A stretch of 61,018 nucleotides of DNA, from NCBI GenBank assembly GCA_003225215.1, contig QIBC01000191.1, forward strand, positions 1 to 61,018, given 5' to 3'. The position numbers were made by a program, and so were the translations under genes. Below the pieces are notes generated by a model. That model did no database searches, had not been told where the DNA came from, and was given only the letters and a program-made list of their open reading frames with translations. Below are positions 45,221 to 54,220 of this stretch, one piece after another. This DNA comes from Acidobacteriota bacterium. GTDB lineage: Bacteria; Acidobacteriota; Terriglobia; Terriglobales; Acidobacteriaceae. How positions within the stretch are numbered: position 1 is the first letter of the stretch; each line of letters begins with the position of its first letter.

Positions 45221-46417
45221 ATGATTTCCCACCTTCGTCGTCCATTCAACCAAAACTTCACATCTGAGAAGTACAGCAACTTCCTGGCAGCCCTCGACCG
45301 CCGTTGCGGCACTCCCATCAAATTCCGTGTGGCCGAGACTCCGTGCTTCTTTCCTAAATCGCTACTCGATCAAATGGCCGAAGACGGTCGCCTGCTGGTG
45401 AATCAGCTGCTTGAGAGCCCCGAGTATCGCAAGCGATCCGACGTGACGATTCCGCGCGAATACAACGTTCCGAATGAATCGAAGCGGCCGATGTTCCTGC
45501 AGGTTGACTTCGGCCTTACGCGCAACAAGCAAGGCGGGCTGGAACCGAAGCTGGTTGAGCTGCAGGCGTTTCCTTCGCTCTACGCGTATCAACCTGCTCT
45601 GACTCAGGAATATTGCAAGAGTTACTCGCTCGATCCGGAGCTTCATACATTCCTGTCCGGGCTGGATTTCGAGGGTTATCGCCAACTGCTATGTCGAGCG
45701 ATTCTCGGCGGGCACTCTCCAGAGAACGTGATTCTCCTGGAGATCGATCCACTGGAGCAGAAGACGTTGCCGGATTTCCTGCTGACGAAGGAATCATGTG
45801 GCATCGAGACCGTGAATGTACTCGACCTGAAGAAGCAGGGAAGAGCGCTGTACTGCGAAAGGAACGGCAGGCAGGTGCGCGTAGAGCGAATTTACAACCG
45901 CATGATCGTCGATGAAGTCATGCGCAAGGGAATCAAGCTACCATTCGATCTTCGCGACGATCTCGAAGTTGAGTGGGCCGGACATCCCAACTGGTATTTT
46001 CGTATCAGTAAATTCTCCATTCCCTTTCTGAAACACGAATCTGTGCCGCGTACGTGGTTCCTCGACGAACTGAGCACGATGCCGGGTGATCGAGAGAACT
46101 ACCTGCTGAAGCCGCTATATTCTTTCGCGGGGATAGGGATCAAGTTTGCGCCTACAGACGAAGACATTGCCGCGATCCCGCCGGAGCAGCGCCATGAGTA
46201 CATCATCCAGGAGCGGATCGCCTTTGAGCCGGTTATTGACACGCCTCATGGCATGACGCAGGCTGAGGTCCGCATTATGTACATCTGGTTAGACTCCGAC
46301 CCGCAGCCCACGCCGGTACTCACGCTCGTCCGCATGGGACGCGGCAAGATGATGGGCGTCGATCACAACCGCAATCTCGAATGGGTCGGCGGATCGGCCG
46401 GACTGTGGGTCGAGTAA
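45221..46417 (+). CDS. ATP-grasp-like protein resembling glutathionylspermidine-synthase type
   Basis: A 398-residue protein without a known family name. The order of motifs recalls GSP-synthase-like ATP-grasp proteins: VDFGLTRNKQGGL then PKLVELQAFPSLYAYQPA (acidic metal-binding strand first), later NYLLKPLYSFAGIGIKF (lysine and glycine loop) and IIQERI then AEVRIMYIW. It is separated from the M29 gene by a MITE-like element but keeps the direction of the cluster. It could form another amide bond on the same pathway. Function inferred from fold only. Confidence 0.65.
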   Translation: MISHLRRPFNQNFTSEKYSNFLAALDRRCGTPIKFRVAETPCFFPKSLLDQMAEDGRLLVNQLLESPEYRKRSDVTIPREYNVPNESKRPMFLQVDFGLTRNKQGGLEPKLVELQAFPSLYAYQPALTQEYCKSYSLDPELHTFLSGLDFEGYRQLLCRAILGGHSPENVILLEIDPLEQKTLPDFLLTKESCGIETVNVLDLKKQGRALYCERNGRQVRVERIYNRMIVDEVMRKGIKLPFDLRDDLEVEWAGHPNWYFRISKFSIPFLKHESVPRTWFLDELSTMPGDRENYLLKPLYSFAGIGIKFAPTDEDIAAIPPEQRHEYIIQERIAFEPVIDTPHGMTQAEVRIMYIWLDSDPQPTPVLTLVRMGRGKMMGVDHNRNLEWVGGSAGLWVE

Positions 46418-46528
46418 TCCTGATATTCTTTCGTGTTTGTCCGAAGCAGAGACGCAGCATGCAGGCTTGTCCCAGTAGCTCCACTCCACAAGGGCAGTGC
46501 CGCGCTGTGGGCGGCACAGCTGAGAATA

Positions 46529-46716
46529 GCCCGGGGTGCAACCCCGGGGCGTTGTTTCAGATCCTAGTCCGGCTTGCAGCCGGACGACTGAATTGCTTCT
46601 CGCGTCGGCGATCAATTTCAGTCGTCCCGCAAACTACGCGGGACTCGGACACGCAATCGGCCAAGCCAGAGTTTCACTCCGGACTACTTTCAACCGTGCC
46701 GCCAACGGCGCGGCAC
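46529..46716. repeat. Chain of GC-rich hairpins
   Basis: Four successive hairpins: 46529-46550 (GCCCGGGG/CCCCGGGGC), 46567-46585 (GTCCGGCT/AGCCGGAC, perfect 8-bp stem), 46624-46644 (GTCCCGC/GCGGGAC), and 46696-46716 (GTGCCG/CGGCAC). They lie between the ATP-grasp and M28 genes with no gene in the 396-base spacer. A half copy of the AGACGCAGC palindrome is at 46448-46462. Confidence 0.7.
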
Positions 46717-46813
46717 TCGTCTCGGGTGAAGGAGGTCTCGTTGATGCAGTTAATTTTGGATAGCCCTGCAACATGTGTTTTCTCTACGATGCGCCATTTC
46801 TCAGGAGAATCTT

Positions 46814-48421
46814 ATGCATAAACTTGCTGTTCTGATCGTGAGTGCGGCCACGTTGCTGGCGCAGGACGTACCCAATCCACCAAAGGAATTTGACGGCAAG
46901 AGCTGGTGGGATCACGTAAAGGTCCTGGCCGACGACAACATGGAGGGACGCGAGACCGGTAGTGCAGGACTTAGGCGAGCCGAGGCGTATGTGGTCGACC
47001 AGCTTAAGCAGTCCGGCGTTGAGCCCGCCGGCGAAAACGGCTACTACCAGCCGGTGAAGCTGACTTCGCGTGAGATTGATGAAAAGAACTCCAGCATGGC
47101 GCTGGTGAAAGACGGCAAAGCCGAGCCCCTGACTCTGGGTGAGGATGCGTTTTTCTCAACGCGTGCTGATCTTGCTCCTCAGGTGGAAGCGCCGCTCGTG
47201 TTTGTCGGCTATGGATTGAAGGTTCCGGAACAGAACTATGATGATCTCGCCGGCCTCGATCTAAAAGGAAAGATTGCGGTTATCTTTGCCGGAATCCCTG
47301 CGAATATACCTGGACCGCTCGGGTCTCACTATCAGACCGCTGCAGAGCGCTGGAAGGTGTTGAAGGCGGCTGGCGCGATCGGGGCACTCAACATTCCCAA
47401 TCCGGCATCGATGGACATTCCCTGGTCGCGCATGAGTCTGTCGCGAACGCATCCAAGCATGGACCTCGTCGGTTCCGAGTTCAATGAAACTGCCGGCGAG
47501 AAGGTAGGCGGAGTCATTAATCCTGCGCATGCCGATCGGTTCTTCTCTGCTTCTGGTCATAGCTTCCAGGAAGTCCTTGACGCCAGCAAGGATCGCAAGC
47601 AGCTTCCCCGCTTTCCGCTGAATATCTCGTTGCGCGCTCGCACGAAGACATCGACGCACCCAGTGGAGTCAGCAAATGTCGTCGGCAAGCTGACCGGCTC
47701 CGATCCAAATCTCAAGAATGAATACGTGGTGCTCTCGGCGCACATCGACCACCTCGGGATCGGTGAGCCCATTAATGGAGACAAGCTCTATAACGGCGCC
47801 ATGGATAATGCGTCGGGAGATGCAGTATTGCTCGACGTCGCAGCCGCGCTTAAGGGCTCGCCAGAGAAACCCAAACGATCGCTGCTCTTCGTCTTCGTCA
47901 CAGGGGAGGAGAAAGGGCTGCTGGGTTCAAAATACTTCACCGCACATCCGACGGTGCCGCCGAAGTCGATGATCGGCAACATCAACATCGACATGTTCCT
48001 GCCGCTGTATCCGATGAAGGCAGTGACCGTCTATGGGCTCAAGGAATCGAATCTCGGAGACGAGCTCCGCCGGGTCGCAGAGAAAGATGGAATCGAAGTT
48101 GAGGACGATCCTGAGCCGCAGCGCAACAGCTTCATTCGCAGTGATCAGTACAACTTCATCCGTCACGGAATTCCCGCGCTCACGATGAAAGTGGGATACA
48201 AGCCGGGATCTCCCGAAGATAAGACGTTTCACGACTGGCTACATCAGCGCTATCACGCGCCCTCGGATGATCTGAACCAACCTGTGGATCAAAGCGCAGC
48301 AGGGAAGTACGAGCAAGTGATTAGTCAGCTCATGCTGGCGATTGCGGATGACAGCAAGCGGCCGGAGTGGAAACAGGAAAGCTTTTTCCGTCGCTATGCG
48401 CAGGCAAGTAGTGGAGAGTGA
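46814..48421 (+). CDS. M28-family metallopeptidase with PA domain
   Basis: A 535-residue secreted peptidase. A short signal (KLAVLIVSAATLLAQ) is followed by a protease-associated insert (residues about 105-265) and the M28 core: SAHIDHLGIGEP, GAMDNASGDAVLLDVAAAL, FVTGEEKGLLGS, NINIDMFLPLY, and QRYHAPSDDL supply the five metal ligands and catalytic Glu. It would degrade peptides outside the cytoplasm. Start at 46814 follows AGGAGAATCTT. Monocistronic. Confidence 0.92.
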   Translation: MHKLAVLIVSAATLLAQDVPNPPKEFDGKSWWDHVKVLADDNMEGRETGSAGLRRAEAYVVDQLKQSGVEPAGENGYYQPVKLTSREIDEKNSSMALVKDGKAEPLTLGEDAFFSTRADLAPQVEAPLVFVGYGLKVPEQNYDDLAGLDLKGKIAVIFAGIPANIPGPLGSHYQTAAERWKVLKAAGAIGALNIPNPASMDIPWSRMSLSRTHPSMDLVGSEFNETAGEKVGGVINPAHADRFFSASGHSFQEVLDASKDRKQLPRFPLNISLRARTKTSTHPVESANVVGKLTGSDPNLKNEYVVLSAHIDHLGIGEPINGDKLYNGAMDNASGDAVLLDVAAALKGSPEKPKRSLLFVFVTGEEKGLLGSKYFTAHPTVPPKSMIGNINIDMFLPLYPMKAVTVYGLKESNLGDELRRVAEKDGIEVEDDPEPQRNSFIRSDQYNFIRHGIPALTMKVGYKPGSPEDKTFHDWLHQRYHAPSDDLNQPVDQSAAGKYEQVISQLMLAIADDSKRPEWKQESFFRRYAQASSGE

Positions 48422-48498
48422 AGCTTCGGTGTCAATTTGACAATTGATCGACTACGACAATCCAACCTCACTCTTGAAACTGTCACCATTATTGAAAC

Positions 48499-48626
48499 TG
48501 TCATCCCTCGCGCGGTTTTTGCGCGAGGGATCTGCTTCTTGTGCTCTCTGAGAGACAGCAGATCCTCCACTCCGCATTAAAATTATTGACGACATAATGG
48601 GTCTCGCTGCGGAGTGAGGGATAACA
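48499..48626. repeat. MITE-like inverted repeat with TGTCATCCCTC ends
   Basis: The left end TGTCATCCCTC and right end GAGGGATAACA (10 of 11 bases match inverted), with inner GGGATCTGCT and AGCAGATCCT arms. A perfect 11-bp stem with 7-base loop is at 48503-48531. Same architecture as 45027-45196. The rest of the 48422-48652 spacer shows no gene. Confidence 0.7.
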
Positions 48627-48652
48627 GTGTCTGGAGGGGCGAAGCTCCGAAT

Positions 48653-49117
48653 TCACTGACTCTCCCGCAATCGAAACAGAATCGCATATAGATGGTGGGC
48701 CTCGTGCAGCAGGAAGAACTCAAGCCAGAGGGAAATATCCATCTCGCCCAAAACGGGATGAATTCCGATTCTGGCAAGTTGCGCATCTGAGAGAGAGTTG
48801 ATTTTGCTCAAGACCTCCCTGCGCAGTTGTCGAATTCGTGCGAGTAGAAGATCCACAGCCAGAGACGACCACGATGGCCAGTGCTCGTCATCCTCCGCAC
48901 GATACCGTCCGAACTGGGGCCGGTCTTCACCTAGAATTCTGCCCAGGCGTTCCAGAAATACCTCGTGGTAACGGCAAAGGTGCGCCAGGTTCTCGCGCGC
49001 CGACCATTTTCCAGAAGCGGGCTGGCGATTCCATTCTTCAGCTGTCTTGTTTGCGACGAAGGCGCTGAGAGAGGAGAGCTGGTCGCGCAGACGTACTGCT
49101 GTAAGTTCGTTGAGCAT
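48653..49117 (-). CDS. DinB superfamily protein
   Basis: A 154-residue four-helix bundle. The family histidines appear as KWSARENLAHLCRYHE (near residue 47) and LLHEAHHLYAILFR at the C-terminus, the normal metal triad. Likely thiol-dependent transferase or unknown. It is convergent with the M28 gene. Confidence 0.88.
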   Translation of the reverse strand: MLNELTAVRLRDQLSSLSAFVANKTAEEWNRQPASGKWSARENLAHLCRYHEVFLERLGRILGEDRPQFGRYRAEDDEHWPSWSSLAVDLLLARIRQLRREVLSKINSLSDAQLARIGIHPVLGEMDISLWLEFFLLHEAHHLYAILFRLRESQ

Positions 49118-49151
49118 GCCGGTGTAGATGTTTAGGGCTCCGTCTCAGCCA

Positions 49152-49182
49152 TAAAAAGAAAGACCCCGCCGGGGCGAGGTCT
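49152..49182 (-). terminator. Rho-independent terminator of the SYLF gene
   Basis: On the minus strand AGACCTCGCC pairs imperfectly with GGCGGGGTCT and is followed by TTTCTTTTT. It lies 18 bases past the SYLF stop codon. Confidence 0.75.
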
Positions 49183-49199
49183 GGTTTTGAACAATCGGT

Positions 49200-49928
49200 T
49201 TACTTGCTGGCGCGAGCTTCAGCGAAGTCGCGATGAATCTCGGCGATGAAGTCACGAGCAGAAGCAGGTGTACGAACCTGGCCATTCAATATCTGTTGGA
49301 ACGGAACGACGCTGCTATAGAGGTCCTTGGTAGTTTTGTCATCCTGCTTTATTTCGGCGCCGTTTATATCGATACCAGCGAACAGGCCCTTGGATCGTGA
49401 GTAGGTCAGGATCTCGCTGTCGAGCTTCCAGTTTGTACTGGCCGCGGCTGTGCGTCCAACTGGGCCCGCAGCGGCGCTGGCGTCTGCGCCAATTTTGAAT
49501 TTGCTGGAGAGCAGTTGTTGCGCGCCCTTGTCGTTCATTACCAGCATTAAGATATCCGTGGACTTACCGCCGATCTGTGCGCCCCAACTTCCTCCGCCGA
49601 GAAATACCGGCGCTGGTGCGCTCCAAGCTGCTGAATTGTTGGACAAACGGCACGTGGCAAAGCCACGACCGTAATTTCCGCCAATCCCGAACGCAGCTTT
49701 CTTTTCATTTGGAATCGCGATTACGCACTTGGCCTTGGCCAACAACTCGGACGGTACTCCCTGATCAGGAGCCGCAAAGATGTCTTTCAGCATTTTCGTG
49801 GCTTCATCCAGGCGGTCGGCAACAGCCGGGTGATTTTCCTCGAGCTTACTCTTCGCCGTGTCGTTGGTCTGCGCGAAGCTGACAGCTCCGAATGCAAGCA
49901 ATAACAGTGTCAAAAACAAACTTTTCAT
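49200..49928 (-). CDS. SYLF/Ysc84-like lipid-binding protein
   Basis: A 242-residue exported protein. A signal peptide (SLFLTLLLLAFGAVSFAQ) is followed by the SYLF module (VPSELLAKAKCVIAIPN, GIGGNYGRGFATCR, WSAPAPVFLGGGSWGAQIGG, TDILMLVMN). SYLF domains bind lipids; bacterial members are envelope proteins. The initiation region is tandemly duplicated: the same GGGATAG/TACCC/ATG unit occurs 30 bases upstream in frame, giving an alternative start at 49958. Confidence 0.9.
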   Translation of the reverse strand: MKSLFLTLLLLAFGAVSFAQTNDTAKSKLEENHPAVADRLDEATKMLKDIFAAPDQGVPSELLAKAKCVIAIPNEKKAAFGIGGNYGRGFATCRLSNNSAAWSAPAPVFLGGGSWGAQIGGKSTDILMLVMNDKGAQQLLSSKFKIGADASAAAGPVGRTAAASTNWKLDSEILTYSRSKGLFAGIDINGAEIKQDDKTTKDLYSSVVPFQQILNGQVRTPASARDFIAEIHRDFAEARASK

Positions 49929-50113
49929 GGGTACTCTCCCTATCCCCTTCATTTTCATGGGTACTATCCCTATTTCCCTTCAGAAGACGCTCATTGAGAG
50001 CTTCGTGTGTATGGATGAGGAGAGTCTCGGCGGTGTTGTGTGCCAGTTACCGCTATTTGGTCTCAGCAGCAGCTCTGCCGTCGGAGGAATGTTAGAACTG
50101 TGTCCAACCCGGC

Positions 50114-51664
50114 TCAGGCGAGTGGGTCCAAACTGCGCCAGCTCCATCCGTGACGGGCGATCAGCAAATCAGAGGCTTCTGGGCCAGCGCTGCCGGCGGC
50201 GTAGTTGGAAAACTTTGGCGCGGGCAGTTCCGACCACGCGTCTTCCACGGGAGTAATCAATCGCCACTCAGCTTCCGCTTCATCGCGGCGGGTGAAGAGC
50301 GTCGCATCTCCGCGCATGACATCCAGCAGCAAGGTTTCATAAGCTACGGGGCTCTTGGTGCCGAACGCCTCACGATAGCGAAAGTTTAGCTGAACATTGG
50401 CGGTGTGCATCTCTGTGCCGGGACGCTTGGCCGCGAAGTCCACAGAGATACCTTCATTCGGCTGAATGCGGAAGGCGATTACGTTACGCTCGACCTCGTT
50501 GTCGCTCTCATGCGCAAATAGAGTTTGCGGGGTTCGCTTGAAATGCACCGCAATTTCCGTGAGGTTGCGAGAGAGCCTCTTGCCGGTCCTTACAAAAAAG
50601 GGAACGCCGGCCCAGCGCCAATTATCGATAAAAAACTGTGCAGCAGCGTAGGTTTCCGTTTTGGACTTTGGAGAAACTCCCGGCTCTTCGCTGTAGCCCG
50701 GAACGGACTTACCATCGATTTGGCCGGGACCATATTGTCCACGAACCGTTCTTTCAGCAGCCTCCTCAACCGTCATCGGCTTGATTGCGCTCAGAACCTC
50801 GACCTTTTTTCCCCGAACGGAACTCGCATCAAAAGCCAGCGGTGGCTCCATGGCTGTCAGGCTCAGTAGCTGAAGCATGTGATTGGCGACCATATCTCGC
50901 AAGGCGCCGGTTTCTTCGTAGAAGCCGGCGCGCTGCTCTACGCCGAGCGTTTCGGCGGCGGTGATTTCGACGTAGTCGATGTAATTGCGATTCCAGATCG
51001 GCTCGAATAGAAGATTCCCGAATCGAAACACCAGGATGTTCTGAACGGTTTCTTTGCCAAGATAGTGGTCGATGCGATAAACGTCTTCCTCGTGGAAGAC
51101 AGAAAGGAGAACTTCGTTCAGTTTGCGGGCCGAAGCCAGATCGTGGCAGAACGGCTTCTCTACGACAACTCGCGTCCAGCCCTTCTCGTTGCGGTTCAAT
51201 CCGGCAGCTCCGAGGCCCCTGATGATCTCGTCAAACAACGAGGTGGGCGTTGCGAGATAAAAGAGCAGGTTGGGGCTGCACTCGGTGCGTCGCATCTCTC
51301 CGAGATATTTTGTGAGACGCGGATATGTTTGCGGATCATCGGTATCAGCCGCAAAATACCGGATGCGTTTAGCGAAATCACGCCAGCCTTCAGAGGTAAA
51401 GTTGCGCGCATCCTTCGAATGCGCTGCAGCTTCTTCCAGACTCTCGCGAAACTGCTCATCCGAGAGAGGCTTCCTGCCGACACCGACGATGTCAAAGTGC
51501 GGCGACATGCATCCGACGCAGGCGAGATCGTAAAGCGCCGGAATCAGCTTGCGCCGGGTGAGATCTCCAGTCGCGCCAAAGATTACCAGGATGCAGGAGT
51601 CTGCTTTTGGCAGCGCGGGAGTTGCGTAAGTTGTGGTGGGTCGGGCTTCAACGATGGTTGCCAT
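50114..51664 (-). CDS. zwf: Glucose-6-phosphate 1-dehydrogenase
   Basis: A 516-residue G6PD. The NADP loop is VIFGATGDLTRRKLIPALYDL, the catalytic segment RIDHYLGKETVQNILVFRF, and EKPFCHDLASARKLN. It starts the oxidative pentose phosphate pathway. It is complete and stands alone; no pgl or gnd nearby. Confidence 0.95.
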   Translation of the reverse strand: MATIVEARPTTTYATPALPKADSCILVIFGATGDLTRRKLIPALYDLACVGCMSPHFDIVGVGRKPLSDEQFRESLEEAAAHSKDARNFTSEGWRDFAKRIRYFAADTDDPQTYPRLTKYLGEMRRTECSPNLLFYLATPTSLFDEIIRGLGAAGLNRNEKGWTRVVVEKPFCHDLASARKLNEVLLSVFHEEDVYRIDHYLGKETVQNILVFRFGNLLFEPIWNRNYIDYVEITAAETLGVEQRAGFYEETGALRDMVANHMLQLLSLTAMEPPLAFDASSVRGKKVEVLSAIKPMTVEEAAERTVRGQYGPGQIDGKSVPGYSEEPGVSPKSKTETYAAAQFFIDNWRWAGVPFFVRTGKRLSRNLTEIAVHFKRTPQTLFAHESDNEVERNVIAFRIQPNEGISVDFAAKRPGTEMHTANVQLNFRYREAFGTKSPVAYETLLLDVMRGDATLFTRRDEAEAEWRLITPVEDAWSELPAPKFSNYAAGSAGPEASDLLIARHGWSWRSLDPLA

Positions 51665-51697
51665 CTTTATTCCTCGCCTCCATGTGTCGTTGAGGGA

Positions 51698-52648
51698 TTA
51701 CGAGCCGGTCGGAACATAAACTTGGCGCTGCGTTACCAATTCCACGTTCGGGACTTCAGTGCTCAGCTTGATGCGTTCGAAGCCAGATTTCTTTCCTGGC
51801 TGGGCTTCAAGGGTAAGCAGAAACTGATGTGACATTCGCTCAGTAAGATCTTTGAAGTACGGTCTGAAGGAAGGCGGAGTGTCATTACCGAGATAATATG
51901 CTTCGCCTCCGGTGGCATCCGCGAGTTCCGAGAGGTAGCTCTGTCCCCAATTGATCCTGAATGGAGAGTGCCCGAAGTGTCCTCCTCCACGCGCATAGAG
52001 GGCATTCACTACAACACCGCCGCGCTGAGCTTCGTCGATGACGGAATTGAGATAGGGATCATCTAGACCAAAGCCATCCCAGAATCGGTCGATGCCGTCG
52101 GTGACCATTATCACCTCGCGGGCGCTATTCGTCTGTCGCCATCTCTTGAGGAGATCCTGCAGAGCAAAGTACGGACTCGGTGAAGAACCACCGTCTCCAA
52201 AGGTCAATCTTAAAGCTTTGGCTGCCTGCGCATGATCGTTGGTTGGGTTCTGCGCGATTACCGCAGTGCCATTTCTCATATAGCCAATTCCGATCAGGAC
52301 ATTCGCGGGTTGCGCATTAATGAAATCGCGGATGTCATTGAGCTTGGTACCGATCTCTGTCGCAGAGAGTGAATCGTCGATAAATATGAAGAGCTGCACC
52401 CCAATTTCGGGAGTCTCGACAGGCTGCCAGGCGAGAACCTTATCGTGCTGCTTTCCTTGGCTGACGACTACGTCCTCGGCGCGAACAGTGGGAACTTCCT
52501 TGCCGTGCCGCGGTTCCACGCTGACAACGACTTTGGTCGGAACTCCGGGGAACGCCGGTTCCTGCTGTGGGAACGCAAGAAGAGGACGTACGAAGGGTAA
52601 AATGAGAGCCGTAACTACAAGTGCTTTCAGGATCCGCTGGAGTTTCAT
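51698..52648 (-). CDS. VWFA domain protein of the Acidobacteria type
   Basis: A 316-residue exported protein. Residues about 85-275 form a von Willebrand factor A domain with MIDAS-type FIDDSLSATEIG and VTDGIDRF. The N-terminus carries a signal (ILKALVVTALILPFVRPLLA) and a PTKVVVSVEPRHGKEVPTV segment of the VWFA-related family. Function likely metal-dependent adhesion or protein contact. Start follows AGGAG. Confidence 0.85.
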   Translation of the reverse strand: MKLQRILKALVVTALILPFVRPLLAFPQQEPAFPGVPTKVVVSVEPRHGKEVPTVRAEDVVVSQGKQHDKVLAWQPVETPEIGVQLFIFIDDSLSATEIGTKLNDIRDFINAQPANVLIGIGYMRNGTAVIAQNPTNDHAQAAKALRLTFGDGGSSPSPYFALQDLLKRWRQTNSAREVIMVTDGIDRFWDGFGLDDPYLNSVIDEAQRGGVVVNALYARGGGHFGHSPFRINWGQSYLSELADATGGEAYYLGNDTPPSFRPYFKDLTERMSHQFLLTLEAQPGKKSGFERIKLSTEVPNVELVTQRQVYVPTGS

Positions 52649-52741
52649 GCGTATCTCCTGCAGATTAGATTCACGGCCCGAGTTCAGGATTCGTCTAAGG
52701 CTCTCACATGCCAATTTTGTCCAAACTGTGACAGCCGGACA

Positions 52742-53554
52742 TCATTGCTGCACAAGTGATTTTGCGGTCGGCCGGACCAGGAGCGCATCGATGTCTTTGC
52801 GGTCCCAACCCCCGCCCAATGCTTTTACCAGGAACACTGACGTCACGAGGCGCTGGCCTTGAATTTGCGTTGCAAGCCGCTGGTTACTAAGCAGCGTTTG
52901 CTGCGCGATAATGACATCCAGATACGTGACCAGCCCACCGACATAACGATCATTCGCGATGTTGAGATAGCGCTGTGAATCTTCTACAGCTTTTTGTTGC
53001 GCGGAGGCGGCGTCGGCCAGTGTTGTGAGTCCAGATAAACCATCTTCAACTTGTTGGAAGGCGGTCAAAACCGTGTTGCGATAATTCGCAACGGATCCCT
53101 GATATCCCGCCTTGGCGAAATCTACCTGCGCGTGGATGCGGCCACCGCTGAGGATGGGTTCTACTGCTAAGACTCCGAATGACCAAAACGTGCTGGGAGC
53201 ACCAAAGAGTTTGGCGATATCAGAACTGTTTAATCCTCCTCCGCCCGATAGAAAGATTGACGGATAAAACGCGCTTTGCGCGACGCCAATGAGCGCGTTC
53301 TGCGATGCCATCTGGCGTTCCGCAGTCGCGATATCGGGCCGGCGCTCGAGTACATCGGTTGGAACTCCGAGCGGTATGGCAGGTATCTGCGCATTCAAGG
53401 CCGCGGGAGCGAGATGGAACGTCGGCGCTGGAGTGCCGATAAGCGTCGCGATCGCATGTTCAAATGTGGCCCGCTGATCTTGCAGCAGATGTAGTTGGGC
53501 GCGAGCTGCGTCAAGCACCGTTTCCTGCTGTGCGGTTGCGGCGAACCCGGCCAA
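52742..53554 (-). pseudogene. RND outer-membrane efflux protein (NodT/OprM type), 3' part
   Basis: A 270-residue frame corresponding to the C-terminal half of a TolC-like OMF lipoprotein: RRPDIATAERQMASQNALIGVAQSAFYPSIFL and the terminal VSVFLVKALGGGW region (written here as TSVFLVKALGGGWD). It begins in the middle of a helical hairpin and lacks a start. The N-terminal half lies upstream in another frame. Together about 100 residues are missing compared with the family. Confidence 0.8.
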
Positions 53555-54011
53555 AGAGATCGACCTCGTAGCTCAACTGAAACGGGACTTGAAAGATGTT
53601 CTGTGTAATCGCACTCGTAGGCGCCGTCGCGCCCACAGCCGCGCGATTTGCCGAGAGCCGCTGCCGTTGCGCGTTCGCTCCTGCTGAAAGCGAAGGGAAG
53701 TAGCCGGCCACCTGCACCCGAGCCAAATCGCGTGCCTGTTCTACGCGTGTCACAGCGAGCTGGATGGATTGATTTGCATCCAAGGCCTGCTGCTCCAATC
53801 CGTCGAGCGCGGGATCCTGATACAGCTTCCACCATATGCCTTTGGGAATTCCGTCCCGCGGTTCGGCGGCGCGCCAAGGCTCCTCCGCCGACCAGGTCGG
53901 CGGAGTACCGACACTCGCCCGTTGATACTTTGGTCCTGCTGCACACCCGGAAAAAAACATCAGCAGCAACGCCACAACAGCAACATTCACGACTTGCAAA
54001 CGCAATAGCAT
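53511..54011 (-). pseudogene. RND outer-membrane efflux protein (NodT/OprM type), 5' part
   Basis: A 166-residue frame that starts a lipoprotein OMF: signal and lipobox (MLLRLQVVNVAVVALLLMFF then SGCAAGPKY), WWKLYQDPALDGLEQQAL, and YEVDLFGRVRR. It then runs into NRTAGNGA and stops, where relatives continue with about 110 residues of coiled coil before the next frame. An internal deletion with frameshift near 53540 explains both halves. No RND pump or adaptor gene lies beside it. Confidence 0.8.
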
Positions 54012-54220
54012 TTCCGCTTTTATGTCAAGTTTTTAATATGTAGGATATCGGTATACCCGCAACCACTCAACTCAACCAGTTATAAATCTTTACGTCGTCT
54101 GGTGCTGGTCAAGGCACACGCTGTCCATCTCGGTATCGGATAATAATAGAGGCTTCGTGGCACCGCATTCGTAAGGGAGTGAGGTCTTTTCGACACACCT
54201 TGACTATCAATGAAAAGTTG

